Below, in pieces: positions 1 to 9,694 of a stretch of 64,000 nt of DNA (position 1 is its first letter; each line of letters begins with the position of its first letter). Where the stretch lies: positions 20,440 to 84,439 of the forward strand of contig CALZIK010000033.1 in the NCBI GenBank assembly GCA_945787635.1, read 5' to 3'. Source of the stretch: Thermoanaerobaculia bacterium. Lineage in GTDB: Bacteria; Acidobacteriota; Thermoanaerobaculia; Multivoradales; JAHEKO01. The translations under genes and the position numbers were made by a program. The notes under the pieces are model-generated. The model did not search any database. It saw only the letters and a list, made by a program, of their open reading frames with translations, and was not told the origin of the DNA.

Positions 1-1164
1 GATCAGGTCGGCGTAGCCGATGACGGCCGTGAGAAGGTTGTTGAAATCGTGGGCCACTCCGCCGGCGAGCCTGCCGACGGCTTCCATCTTCTGGCTCTGG
101 CGCAGCTCGCGCTCGAGCTGCTTGGTTGCGGTGACGTCGTGAAGAATCCCTCGAAAGGCAGTGGCCTCACCGTGGTCGTCGACAATGGTGTTGATCGACG
201 CGAGAACAATCAGCGGTCTGCCGTCACGCGTCTTCAGATTGAGCTCGACTGCTTGAACCGAGCCTTTCTCGAGCAGAACTGCGACGAGGCGCTTGCGCTC
301 CTCCGGATCCTCATATAGGTCGCGACCCAAGTCGGCCGCTAGCAGTTCCTCCTTGGAATCGAAGCCGAAGAGCTCGACGCCTGCGGGGTTGATGTCGATG
401 AAGTGGCCGTCGAGCGTGGAGATGTAGACGACATCGTGGGACTGCTCGAACAGAGTCCGGTATTTTTCTTCGGATTCCTGGACGATCTCCAGGGCCTCCT
501 TCTGTGCCGAAATGTCGTAGATGGAGCCGACGTATCCGAGAATCTCGCCGCTGTCGTTCAAGAGCGGCACCGCGTACCCCTCGACCCACAAGATGCTGCT
601 GTCGGGGCGGAGGATTCGATACTCGCGGCCCCGCATCGGGCGTTGGACTTCCATTGCCTTGTTCCACTCGGAGACCTTGAAGTTGCGGTCGGCGGGGTGG
701 ATGGCGGTCTGCCACCCGTCGCCGAGAGCGTCTTCCATCGAGAGCCCGGTGATGTCACTCCAAGCCTGGTTGACGTAAAGCGTCCGGCCTTCCGGGTCCG
801 AGTGGAAAATGCCGGTTACGGAGTACTCCGCCAGAGCGCGATATCGTTGATCGCTCTCCCGAAGCGCTTGCTCGATGACGGCTCTTTCGGCGACTTCGAC
901 GCGGAGCTCCGTACTGGTGTCAACCAGCTCGGCCGTGCGGTCGTTGACTTCGCGCTCGAGCTCGGCACGTTGCGCTCGCAGCTCGTCGTTGGCCGCCAGC
1001 AGCTCTTCCGATGTCAGCTCGAGGGCGCGCTCCAGCAGCGTACGATCGAGATCGGTCTGCATGTAGGTGTCGTCAATGAGCTCGAGCAGCGCCTCGATCT
1101 CCGGCGAAAGCTCCTTCAGGCTCGCAAGAGTCTTCTTGATCTGCCGGTCGAGGAGCGAGTGCAT
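1..1164 (-). CDS. PAS-domain sensor histidine kinase (partial, 3' end cut by window)
   Basis: Signal-transducing histidine kinase; 388 codons are visible and the frame is still open at base 1, so the ATP-binding domain lies outside. Reading from the ATG at 1164: a charged, coiled-coil-like N-terminus (about residues 40-110), one PAS domain (about 110-225), a second PAS domain (about 240-350), then the phosphoacceptor helix with the H-box [11 protein letters not shown], whose His is residue 372. No membrane segment is seen, so a cytoplasmic sensor is likely. It starts 13 bp downstream of the FIST gene stop, consistent with one transcript; FIST proteins are sensory modules often linked to kinases, so the two may act together (inference). 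AHDFNN-type H-boxes are common in kinases with fused receiver domains, but whether one follows cannot be seen. Confidence 0.9.
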   Translation of the reverse strand, partial: MHSLLDRQIKKTLASLKELSPEIEALLELIDDTYMQTDLDRTLLERALELTSEELLAANDELRAQRAELEREVNDRTAELVDTSTELRVEVAERAVIEQALRESDQRYRALAEYSVTGIFHSDPEGRTLYVNQAWSDITGLSMEDALGDGWQTAIHPADRNFKVSEWNKAMEVQRPMRGREYRILRPDSSILWVEGYAVPLLNDSGEILGYVGSIYDISAQKEALEIVQESEEKYRTLFEQSHDVVYISTLDGHFIDINPAGVELFGFDSKEELLAADLGRDLYEDPEERKRLVAVLLEKGSVQAVELNLKTRDGRPLIVLASINTIVDDHGEATAFRGILHDVTATKQLERELRQSQKMEAVGRLAGGVAHDFNNLLTAVIGYADLI

Positions 1165-1177
1165 GGCGTTCGCGAGT

Positions 1178-2311
1178 CTAGTTCTCGGCGAAGGTCGTGA
1201 TGGTCATTGTCTGGTTGTGCAAGCGGCAGGTGGTATTTGCCGAGAACGGCGAGATTTCACCGTAGGAATAGAAGCCGGCCAGGGTTGTCTTGTCTCCCAG
1301 AACTCGACGCACGCCTTCCAGCTCTTCTTCGATTCGCTGTTTGAGCACGATTCTGCGGCCGACGCAGCTGATCAGCAGGGCAAGGTCGGGGGGATGGCCG
1401 GCGAGGCCCTCGGAGCTGTTCTTAGCGGCCAGCTCGGCGCCGCCGATGAGGCGGTCGAAGTTCGCCTTCATCAGACGTGCGTAGTTGCCCTCCGGCATGT
1501 CCCCGGCAAAGATCATGGCGTCCTTGTCCTCGTCGATGGCGAGCACCGTTCGGACCACGCCCTCCCCGCCGTCAGCTACGCGCAGGCCGAGTGGAAACAA
1601 GAAAGAGCTGGTGGGGAGATTGTCGGCGTAGGGTCCCAGGTACTTTCGATAGAGCCCGAGAGCCGAGTGCCCGTCGAGCTCGTACAGAACATTGCCTTCG
1701 GACCGGGTGATCAGCCGCTCCGGGCCGAACGAGTCCCAGCCACCGAGCGATCCGTACCCGACGCGGAGGCTATCCCCATAGAACCCGACCGCCGCTACCA
1801 GTGCCGGTCGGGCCTCGCGGCCGTAGATGACCAAAGTGGTCTCGAATCTCTCGGCGTCTCCTGCGAGGCCGCCGGTGACCTGCACGCCGTCCGGGGCAGT
1901 GTCTCGAAGACCGCTGACCAGATCGCTGCCGTTGACGACGTTGCCGTCCGAGAGCACGACGACGTGGCGCAGGTCTTTCGTGGCGAGTTTTGCAATGAGA
2001 GCCCTGCCGGCAGCTTCGCTGTCGGAGTAGTCGGACAGCTGTACCAGTGCGCCATTGACATGAGCTCGCTCGAACCGAATCGCCGTAGACACGATGGTTT
2101 GATCGGAGGTTTCGGTGCCGCGAATCTCGCCGGCTGTCGAGCAACCGACGACCTGCGCTTCGGGGTAGCAGTCGTTGATCTCTTCGATCGCGGAGCTGGC
2201 CTCGAAGTGCTCGCGCGCTCCGAAAAGGAAGACCAGGTTGGCGCGCTCGTCGGCGAGGAGATCCCGCCATCCGTCGCTCGGGTTCCAGGTCGCTTGGCGT
2301 GTTTCGATCAT
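1178..2311 (-). CDS. FIST N/C-domain sensory protein
   Basis: A 377-residue protein with the FIST_N plus FIST_C architecture, a sensory module predicted to bind small ligands such as amino acids. Recognisable features are the N-terminal segment [10 protein letters not shown], the central [10 protein letters not shown] and GLAGDA stretches, and the C-terminal [10 protein letters not shown] followed by [10 protein letters not shown], the usual FIST ending. I chose the ATG at 2311, 4 bases after the stop of the ketoacyl synthase gene; the frame is open to an ATG at 2359, but that would overlap the upstream gene by 44 bases. It sits between fabH-like and histidine kinase genes on the same strand. 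The ligand cannot be told from sequence. Confidence 0.88.
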   Translation of the reverse strand: MIETRQATWNPSDGWRDLLADERANLVFLFGAREHFEASSAIEEINDCYPEAQVVGCSTAGEIRGTETSDQTIVSTAIRFERAHVNGALVQLSDYSDSEAAGRALIAKLATKDLRHVVVLSDGNVVNGSDLVSGLRDTAPDGVQVTGGLAGDAERFETTLVIYGREARPALVAAVGFYGDSLRVGYGSLGGWDSFGPERLITRSEGNVLYELDGHSALGLYRKYLGPYADNLPTSSFLFPLGLRVADGGEGVVRTVLAIDEDKDAMIFAGDMPEGNYARLMKANFDRLIGGAELAAKNSSEGLAGHPPDLALLISCVGRRIVLKQRIEEELEGVRRVLGDKTTLAGFYSYGEISPFSANTTCRLHNQTMTITTFAEN

Positions 2312-2315
2312 GAGA

Positions 2316-3299
2316 TCAGAACTGGACCAGGCCCGATGCCCAGTGAAATCCCGCTCCAAAGGCTGTCATGAGAACCAGATCACCGCTATGGAGGCTTCCG
2401 CACGTACGCGCGTCGTCGAGAGCGATCGGTATCGAGGCGGAGCCCGTGTTGCCGTATTTATCTACGTTGACGAACACCTTGGCCGGGTCGATCCCGAGCG
2501 TCTTGGCGACCGATCGGATGATTCTCAGATTGGCCTGATGAGGGATCACTAAATCCACTTCCTCGAGGGCGACGCCGGACCTCTCGAGCACTTCTCGTGC
2601 GGAAGCCGACATACGCCGGACGGCTTCTTTGAAAACCTCCCGGCCGTTGAAATCTATTCTCAGAAAGTCTTCCGTCTTGGCGACTTCTTTCGAGAAAGGC
2701 TTGCGCGTGCCGCCGACTTCTCGCTGGAGGATGTCTGCTCTGGAGCCGTCCGTGCCAGCCACGCATGCGATGATCTTGGCGGTGGTCGGCCGGTCGGCGA
2801 CCACCGCGGCTCCCGCTCCGTCACCGAAGAGCACACAGGTGTCGCGGTCTCCCCAGTCCATCAGCTTGCTGAGGACCTCGACGCCGACCACCAGGACTGT
2901 GGAGCCATTGCACTGGACACGGCTTCTCGCGATATCCAACGCCATGACAAAGCCGGCGCATCCGCTGCCGCCGAGGTCGTAGCCCGGCACCGTACGGGTG
3001 CCCAGTCGGTGCTGCAGGAACGAGGCCGTATCGGGCGCATAGACTTCGGGAGTGTCCGTCGCGACGATGATTTCGTCGACGTCAGCCGCCGTCAGTCCGG
3101 CGTCGGCCAACGCCGCGAGAGCGGCTTGTTCGGCCATGTCGGTCGTGGTCTCATCGGCGGCGGCGATGCGGCGAGTCTTGATTCCGGTTCGCGAGGTGAT
3201 CCACTCGTCGGATGTGTCCACGTACTCCGACCACTCGTCATTGGTCATGACCCGACTCGGAAGGTAAGCCCCGAAGCCGAGAATCCCGATGCCACTCAT
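2316..3299 (-). CDS. fabH: beta-ketoacyl-ACP synthase III family protein
   Basis: Thiolase-fold condensing enzyme of the FabH family (327 residues, the usual length), which joins an acyl-CoA starter to malonyl-ACP at the start of fatty acid synthesis. The catalytic triad is complete: Cys114 in GGSGCAGF, His254 in IPHQANLR and Asn284 in YGNTGSAS. It is the first gene of a minus-strand run leading into FIST and a histidine kinase, not part of a fab cluster, so a specialised role (starter for a secondary lipid, or a signalling acyl product) is possible but unproven. The gap to the upstream adenine deaminase gene is 69 bases, so co-transcription is plausible. Confidence 0.92.
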   Translation of the reverse strand: MSGIGILGFGAYLPSRVMTNDEWSEYVDTSDEWITSRTGIKTRRIAAADETTTDMAEQAALAALADAGLTAADVDEIIVATDTPEVYAPDTASFLQHRLGTRTVPGYDLGGSGCAGFVMALDIARSRVQCNGSTVLVVGVEVLSKLMDWGDRDTCVLFGDGAGAAVVADRPTTAKIIACVAGTDGSRADILQREVGGTRKPFSKEVAKTEDFLRIDFNGREVFKEAVRRMSASAREVLERSGVALEEVDLVIPHQANLRIIRSVAKTLGIDPAKVFVNVDKYGNTGSASIPIALDDARTCGSLHSGDLVLMTAFGAGFHWASGLVQF

Positions 3300-3368
3300 C
3301 TTGCGCTCACTCTTGACCGCCTCAGTGTACCTAACGCGCCGTTTCGCGCCCCGGCATCGTGGCCCGAC

Positions 3369-5072
<1,704 letters not shown>

Positions 5073-5163
5073 AATACCTAACCTGGCCAGGCATTCTACA
5101 CCTCGGCAGTGAGAGCCCGAGTAGCTTGACATCGATCTCGGGCTGTAGTCCGATCATCGGGTT

Positions 5164-5745
5164 ATGGCCTGGATCAAGACCGTCGCTCCCGAAAACGCCC
5201 GAGGTCTGCTGGCTCAGCTCTATCGCGCTGCAGTGAAGCGCGCGGGGAAGGTCTACAACATACTCTCGATCCAGAGCCAGCGGCCGGCGGCGCTACGTTC
5301 CTCGACGCGCCTGTATCTCGAGGTCATGCGCTCGGAAGACTCGGCCCTCAGTCGAGCTCAGCGCGAGATGATCGCAACCACGGTCTCGAGCCTGAACGGC
5401 TGCCATTACTGAACCGAGGCCCACGGCGAGGACCTCCGGGCTGAGGTTCAGGGCTCGGCAGGTGCCGACGAACTGGTCGCGGCGATCAAGAGCGATTACC
5501 GCTGCGCCCAGATCCCTCCTCGCGACCGGGCCATCCTGGATTTCGTCGCCAAGCTGACCCTGACGCCGGCTGAGACCCGCCGGTCCGATGTCGAGCTTCT
5601 GCGGGAGTATGGACTCGACGACGCCGCGATCAGCGACATCGTTCAGGTGACCGCGCTGTTCGCCTATTTCAACCGTCTGGCGGACGGCCTGGGCATCGAT
5701 CTCGAAGCGGACATGCATCAGCCTCGGGCACCCGCAGGGAGCTGA
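5164..5745 (+). CDS. CMD/AhpD-like peroxidase-related protein, probable selenoprotein (in-frame TGA = Sec83)
   Basis: A 193-residue carboxymuconolactone decarboxylase/AhpD-fold protein of the peroxidase-related type. These proteins use a CxxC pair near their middle, followed by E-x-x-H, as a thiol redox centre. Here the motif reads NGCHY-TGA-TEAHGED: Cys80 is present, but the codon for the second redox Cys (83) is TGA at 5410-5412. The frame continues without another stop for 110 codons (TEAHGEDLR, then LDFVAKLT and LFAYFNRLADGLGI, all normal family C-terminus) to TGA at 5743-5745. A hairpin begins exactly at the TGA (see 5410-5450). The replaced position is the redox cysteine itself, so selenocysteine insertion is far likelier than a random nonsense mutation. 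Divergent from ade. A gene caller would stop at 82 residues. Confidence 0.8.
5410..5450 (+). promoter_or_regulatory. putative bacterial SECIS hairpin at the in-frame TGA
   Basis: Bases 5410-5415 (TGAACC, including the TGA itself) pair perfectly with 5445-5450 (GGTTCA). A 3x3 internal loop follows (5416-5418 GAG against 5442-5444 TGA, able to form G-A/G-U contacts), then GCCC at 5419-5422 pairs with GGGC at 5438-5441. The 15-base top can close further as GAG/CTC (5428-5430/5434-5436) around a GAC triloop starting with G, 18 bases after the TGA, or in an alternative with GG/CC. Position, spacing and a G at the start of the loop fit the bacterial SECIS pattern recognised by SelB. The upper fold is not unique by eye. 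Confidence 0.65.
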
Positions 5746-5815
5746 GTCCGGCCGGGCTATAATGACGAAGAATCGAGCCGGCTGACGCGGCTCTTGGCTC
5801 ACGAGGGGTAGTCAG

Positions 5816-7729
5816 ATGGACGACCGGGATCAGGCATTTCCACAAGACCAGGCGGCGGCGCTGGTCGTTCTCGAATTTCCCAGCTTTCGTGATTTCATTG
5901 ACGCCTATTCGCCGATCATCGCGGAAGATGGCATTTTCATCCGCGATGAAGATGTCGCGAAGAGCAACGCCTTCACGGTCGGGGACCATATCGACTTCGA
6001 AGTTCGGCTCAAGGACGACTTCCGGCTGATTCAGGGCAAGGGCGAAGTCATCCGGCTGGGGACCGACGAAGCCGCGGGAGGTGCGAGTGGCGCGGCGGTA
6101 CGGTTTCGCGAGATTGACGAGCCCAGTCAGAGGCTGATCTCCCGGTTGGTCGACAACTACGTCCGAGACGGCGGCAAACTTTTTGCGGTTGGCGCGCCGG
6201 TGGCCGCCGCGGCGGCCGAAGCGGCTGCGGTTGGCGAATCGCAGTTGACCGCGGAAACCCTGAAGGCGAGTGAAGCCGAGGCGCTGTTCTCGGTTGAAGA
6301 CGACGGCGAGCTGCTCTCGCCGGTCGAGGTGGAGTCTCTCTCGCCGGCCGATGCCGGTGCTGTGCCCTCCGGAGACATCGGTGAGTCTGGAGATCCTTTG
6401 GTTGTCGAGAAGGGGCTTGCCGATCCGGCGGCCATTCTCGAGGGTCCGGTGGGGCTCGAGACGATCGCGATTCCCGCCGGCCTGATCCCCGACGCGCCCT
6501 TGCCAACCAAGGACACGGCAATAAGTGAAACCCTCTCGGCGGAGCTCGAGGAGCTCGACGACATGCCGTCGTTTGATTCGGATCCGGACATCCTGGACCC
6601 TACGCCGCCACTGGAATCTCTCGACCTCCCGCTTTTGGACGACGGGACCGATGGTGAAGAGGACTCGCCGCCTGGAGCGGAGTCGGTCCTCGCGGCCGCG
6701 CTCGGAGAGGACGACACCATCGACCCAGTGGTATCACTTGAAGAATCGGTTTCCGAGATCGAGGACGCCGAGGGGCCCGACCTGGGAGGAGATGACGACG
6801 AGTTTGAAGCCGCGGCAGACTCTCTGGAGTCCGAGCCGGGCGCCCGAGTCGCCATTCCGGACGAGATTGCGCAGGTCGCCGAAGAGCTCTCCGGCGTGCA
6901 TCGCTTCGATCCGGCGGACGATCGGGAGCGTAGCGGAAGGACCTACGCAGGGGCGGCCAGCGCGAAGTCGGAGGGGAACGTCGGCGGCCGAATCGCAGCG
7001 CTGGTGGTGATCGCGACGCTGCTGGGCGCCACCGCGTATTACTTCGGGGACACGATCCGGGGCTGGTTCGGTCTGGGAGACGCGGACGTCAGTCCGGCGG
7101 AGGTGGCAGCGGTCCGGCCCGGCGAAGCACCAACGGCACCGCCAGCTGGCGCTGTACCCGCCGCGGGCGGTGATTCAACGGCGGTCGAGGGTGTCGAGGT
7201 AGGCGACACCGAAACGTCCGATGCCGACGATCCCGTAGATGCCGGCGCCGAACCCGATCAGGGCTCCGTGGTCGCCGAGGTGCCCGGGACCGACGCCGAC
7301 GAGGGCGTCTCTCCGGCAGCGACGGCGGCCCAGGTGACTCGCGCAGCTGAAGCGACCCAGCCGTCGCCCGAACCGGCTTCCGAGGTGATCGGATCTCGCA
7401 GGGTGGAGAAGATCGGCTGGCGTAGGGAGGGCGCGACGACGGTGGTCACTATCAGCCTGAACACCGAGGTGTCGCAGGCCTATTTCGAAGTGACTCGCGT
7501 TCGAGGGGGCGCTCCCCGCGAGGTGCTGAAGATCCGCGGCGTCGACTCTCCCTACTCGCCCAAAGAAGTGGCGGTCGGGAGCGAACAAGTGCTGCGGTTG
7601 CGAACCGGGCTCCACCAGGGCCAGGAGGGGAGCGTCTTGCACGTGGTCGCAGATCTGGCGAGCCCGGCGGTCACAATCCTCTCGGTCGAGCCCAAGGGGC
7701 GCGATCTCGAGATCACGTTCTCGTCGTAG
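5816..7729 (+). CDS. PilZ-like / transmembrane / AMIN-like envelope protein
   Basis: A 637-residue protein with an unusual layout. Residues about 15-125 resemble the PilZ variant found in deltaproteobacteria and acidobacteria (GIFIRDED, IDFEVRLKDDFRLIQGKGEVIRLG, AVRFREID), but without the arginine motif needed for c-di-GMP binding. A long acidic, low-complexity, probably disordered stretch runs from about 130 to 385. One membrane helix follows (GGRIAALVVIATLLGATAYY, about 390-410), then an Ala/Pro/Asp-rich linker and a C-terminal domain of about 100 residues (RRVEKIGWRREGATTVVTIS... to the end) resembling the AMIN envelope-binding fold. Predicted topology: PilZ-like inside, AMIN-like in the periplasm, which would couple a cytoplasmic signal to the cell wall or a secretin-like partner. 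Function unknown. Confidence 0.75.
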   Translation: MDDRDQAFPQDQAAALVVLEFPSFRDFIDAYSPIIAEDGIFIRDEDVAKSNAFTVGDHIDFEVRLKDDFRLIQGKGEVIRLGTDEAAGGASGAAVRFREIDEPSQRLISRLVDNYVRDGGKLFAVGAPVAAAAAEAAAVGESQLTAETLKASEAEALFSVEDDGELLSPVEVESLSPADAGAVPSGDIGESGDPLVVEKGLADPAAILEGPVGLETIAIPAGLIPDAPLPTKDTAISETLSAELEELDDMPSFDSDPDILDPTPPLESLDLPLLDDGTDGEEDSPPGAESVLAAALGEDDTIDPVVSLEESVSEIEDAEGPDLGGDDDEFEAAADSLESEPGARVAIPDEIAQVAEELSGVHRFDPADDRERSGRTYAGAASAKSEGNVGGRIAALVVIATLLGATAYYFGDTIRGWFGLGDADVSPAEVAAVRPGEAPTAPPAGAVPAAGGDSTAVEGVEVGDTETSDADDPVDAGAEPDQGSVVAEVPGTDADEGVSPAATAAQVTRAAEATQPSPEPASEVIGSRRVEKIGWRREGATTVVTISLNTEVSQAYFEVTRVRGGAPREVLKIRGVDSPYSPKEVAVGSEQVLRLRTGLHQGQEGSVLHVVADLASPAVTILSVEPKGRDLEITFSS

Positions 7730-7741
7730 AGTACGCGCGCG

Positions 7742-8521
7742 CTAGCGGGAGGTCGCGCTGAGATATGGCATCGAGCCGTCTTCAGGCGGCCAGGCGAGCA
7801 GAAGGCCGCTTCCGATCCCGCGAGCGACATCCACGCCATACAGCGCGTCGACGAGGTACATCGCCGCGTCGAAGCTCCGAGCTCCGCCCTGGGAAGTAAT
7901 CGCCTTGCCAGAGTGTACGAAGGAAACGTTGATGCGCAGGTCGAGCTGCGGAAAACGCCCGGCGAACGTCTCGTAGTCCTTCGGGAACGTCGTGCAAGCG
8001 GCGTTGTCGAGGAGTCCGGCCTCGGCCAGGACGAACGCGCCCCAGCAGAGCGACAGGATCGCGCCGGCTCTGCCGCCGACGTCCGCTACCCAGGCGACCA
8101 TGTCTATCCGTTCGAGATCCCGGTCTCGGCTGCCCTCTGCGCTGGGCACCACAAGGATGTCGATCCGGGGAGCCTCGGCAAGGCTGTGGTCGGCTCGAAT
8201 CGTCAAGCCCTCGGCTGTGGTCACCGGCTGGCCGTCGGGCGAAACCGTGAACACCTCGATGCCGAGCTCGTTCGGAGCGTGGTAGAGGGTGTGCTGGAGG
8301 ACGTCGTAGGGGGCGGTGAGCTCGGTGTTGTAGACGCCATCCACGATCAGAAAACCCGCGGAGAGTCGCCGCGTCTCGGCCGCCTTGGCGAGTGCGGCGA
8401 GGCTCTCGCCGCCGACACTCGATCCCGTGGCGGTCGCGGGCTCGTTGGCGATGCCTGGCTGGCAGCCGACCAGCATGAGCGTGAGCAGCACTGTGGCGGC
8501 TCGCGGACCGGGTTTGCGCAC
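7742..8521 (-). CDS. exported DJ-1/PfpI-family lipoprotein
   Basis: A 259-residue protein with a lipoprotein signal (hydrophobic TVLLTLMLVGC, Cys about residue 20) followed by a DJ-1/PfpI (class I glutamine amidotransferase-like) domain. The nucleophile elbow is ILSLCWGAFVLAEAGLL, with Cys in the family position, and the ending ITSQGGARSFDAAMYLVDALYG matches the domain as it occurs in GlxA/AraC-type regulators. No DNA-binding helix-turn-helix is attached, so it is not a regulator. Cytoplasmic DJ-1 proteins act as glyoxalases, chaperones or amidases; an outer-membrane-anchored version is less usual. Its 3' end converges on that of the PilZ-like gene with only 12 bases between. Confidence 0.85.
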   Translation of the reverse strand: MRKPGPRAATVLLTLMLVGCQPGIANEPATATGSSVGGESLAALAKAAETRRLSAGFLIVDGVYNTELTAPYDVLQHTLYHAPNELGIEVFTVSPDGQPVTTAEGLTIRADHSLAEAPRIDILVVPSAEGSRDRDLERIDMVAWVADVGGRAGAILSLCWGAFVLAEAGLLDNAACTTFPKDYETFAGRFPQLDLRINVSFVHSGKAITSQGGARSFDAAMYLVDALYGVDVARGIGSGLLLAWPPEDGSMPYLSATSR

Positions 8522-8619
8522 CGCGGGATCCTAGCAGGGCCGACCGTGGGCGCCGGTGTCGTAGAATCAAGCGGCCGCCGGCGCCCGCCGCGGCCCACTC
8601 AAGTCAAAGGAGATCAATT

Positions 8620-9048
8620 GTGTACAGCCCGTTAATGGTTCAGCCGATGCGAGAGGAGCTTTCCTCGATCGGATTTCAGGAATTGCGCACCGCCGAGGAC
8701 GTCGAGGCCTTCATGGCGGACAAATCCGGCTCGGCGTTGCTGGTCGTCAACTCGGTCTGCGGGTGCGCGGCCGGACAGGCGCGTCCGGGCGTTCGCGCCG
8801 CTCTCGCGGCCGACATCAAGCCCGACCGTCTGGCGACGGTGTTCGCCGGCCAGGACGCCGAAGCCACCGCTAGGGTAAGAGGTTATTTCGCCGACATTCC
8901 GCCGTCGAGCCCGTCGATGGCGCTGTTCAACCAAGGAGAGCTCGTCTACTTCGTGCCGAGGCACCGGATCGAGAATCGGTCGGCCGAGCAGGTCGCCGAG
9001 GATCTCACCCAGGCCTTCGCGCGCGAGCTCGCCGCCACCGCCCCCTGA
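8620..9048 (+). CDS. BrxA/BrxB-family bacilliredoxin
   Basis: A 142-residue thioredoxin-fold protein of the YphP/YqiW (BrxA/BrxB) family, which removes bacillithiol or other low-molecular-weight thiols from S-thiolated proteins. The CGC redox motif is at 47-49 (VNSVCGCAAGQARPG), and IPPSSPSMALF plus VYFVPRHRIE are diagnostic. Start is GTG at 8620, preceded by AAAGGAGA at 8606-8613 with good spacing. Its presence suggests the organism makes bacillithiol or a similar thiol, though no bsh genes are in the window. The next small gene begins 10 bases downstream, so a BrxA-hypothetical-DUF423 operon is likely. Confidence 0.92.
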   Translation: MYSPLMVQPMREELSSIGFQELRTAEDVEAFMADKSGSALLVVNSVCGCAAGQARPGVRAALAADIKPDRLATVFAGQDAEATARVRGYFADIPPSSPSMALFNQGELVYFVPRHRIENRSAEQVAEDLTQAFARELAATAP

Positions 9049-9058
9049 GCGTTTCCCG

Positions 9059-9334
9059 GTGGGGACCTTCCATCAGGGCAAGAGCGAGCTTCACGGCATC
9101 ACCGTGGTCGTCGAGACGGCGGCGGGTGATGTCTACGTCGGACGCTGCGAGGACGAGGACGCCCGAGCCGTGGTCCTGCTCGACGCCGACATGCACCGGC
9201 CTACCGACGAGATGAGCCGCGAAGACTACTTGCAGCGGGCGTATCGGTTCGGTGTGTGGAACCGGTTTCCGCGGCTCGAGCTGGAGCGGGCCGAGGTGAC
9301 GGCTATCCGCCAGCTCGGCGAGCTGGCCACATGA
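9059..9334 (+). CDS. conserved small hypothetical protein
   Basis: A 91-residue protein with no family I can name. It reads as a real gene: it fills the gap between the bacilliredoxin and DUF423 genes on the same strand, starts with GTG 10 bases after the first, and its stop overlaps the ATG of the second (ATGA at 9331-9334). The N-terminal half looks like a small beta-barrel (GITVVVETAAGDVYVGRCED, then AVVLLDADMH), followed by a charged helical end. No signal peptide, membrane helix or Cys motif is visible. The barrel-like start could suggest a nucleic-acid or partner-binding role, but that is a guess. Confidence 0.6.
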   Translation: MGTFHQGKSELHGITVVVETAAGDVYVGRCEDEDARAVVLLDADMHRPTDEMSREDYLQRAYRFGVWNRFPRLELERAEVTAIRQLGELAT

Positions 9335-9687
9335 ACTGGCTGGCGGTCGGGCTGGCGTGCTGCGCGGCGTCGGTCGTCGCCGGCGCCTTCGGGGCCCACG
9401 GCCTGGCGTCACGGCTCGACGCGCCGGCTCTAGCTCTCTGGGAGACGGCAGCTCGCTACCTGATGTACGGAGGGTTCGGAGTCTCCCTGATCGGTCTGGC
9501 TTCCCGGGTGCTCGGGCAACCGCTCACCGCCGCCGGCGCCTGCCTGCTGTCCGGTTCGCTCATCTTCAGCCTGACCGTGTTCGCCCTGGCGCTCGGTTCG
9601 CCGCGCTGGCTGGGAGCAGTGACCCCGATCGGAGGGCTTCTGATGATCGTCGGGTTCGTGCTGTTTGCGATCGCGGCCTGGCGCTGA
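9331..9687 (+). CDS. DUF423 family small membrane protein
   Basis: A 118-residue integral membrane protein with four hydrophobic helices. It carries the DUF423 hallmarks: the early GAFGAHGL motif, a Y-L-M-Y-G segment (AARYLMYGGFGVSLIGLA) and a conserved ending around AVTPIGGLLMIVGFVLFAIAAW. Role unknown; the family (YgdD in E. coli) is a widespread inner-membrane protein. Start at ATG 9331 overlaps the stop of the preceding small gene by four bases, implying translational coupling. A longer in-frame start at 9256 would run through the upstream gene in another frame and is rejected. Confidence 0.9.
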   Translation: MNWLAVGLACCAASVVAGAFGAHGLASRLDAPALALWETAARYLMYGGFGVSLIGLASRVLGQPLTAAGACLLSGSLIFSLTVFALALGSPRWLGAVTPIGGLLMIVGFVLFAIAAWR

Positions 9688-9694
9688 GCCGATC

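Noticed and set aside
1067..2371. Long plus-strand open frame opposite the FIST gene.
   Set aside because: High-GC antisense frame; the minus strand has clear FIST motifs.
5164..5412. Truncated 82-residue CMD-domain gene ending at the TGA.
   Set aside because: The family C-terminus continues in the same frame past the TGA to 5745, the TGA replaces the redox Cys and a hairpin follows; a plain truncated gene or pseudogene is the weaker reading.
9256..9330. 25-residue N-terminal extension of the DUF423 protein.
   Set aside because: Runs through the end of the preceding gene in another frame; DUF423 starts at the ATG overlapping that gene's stop.
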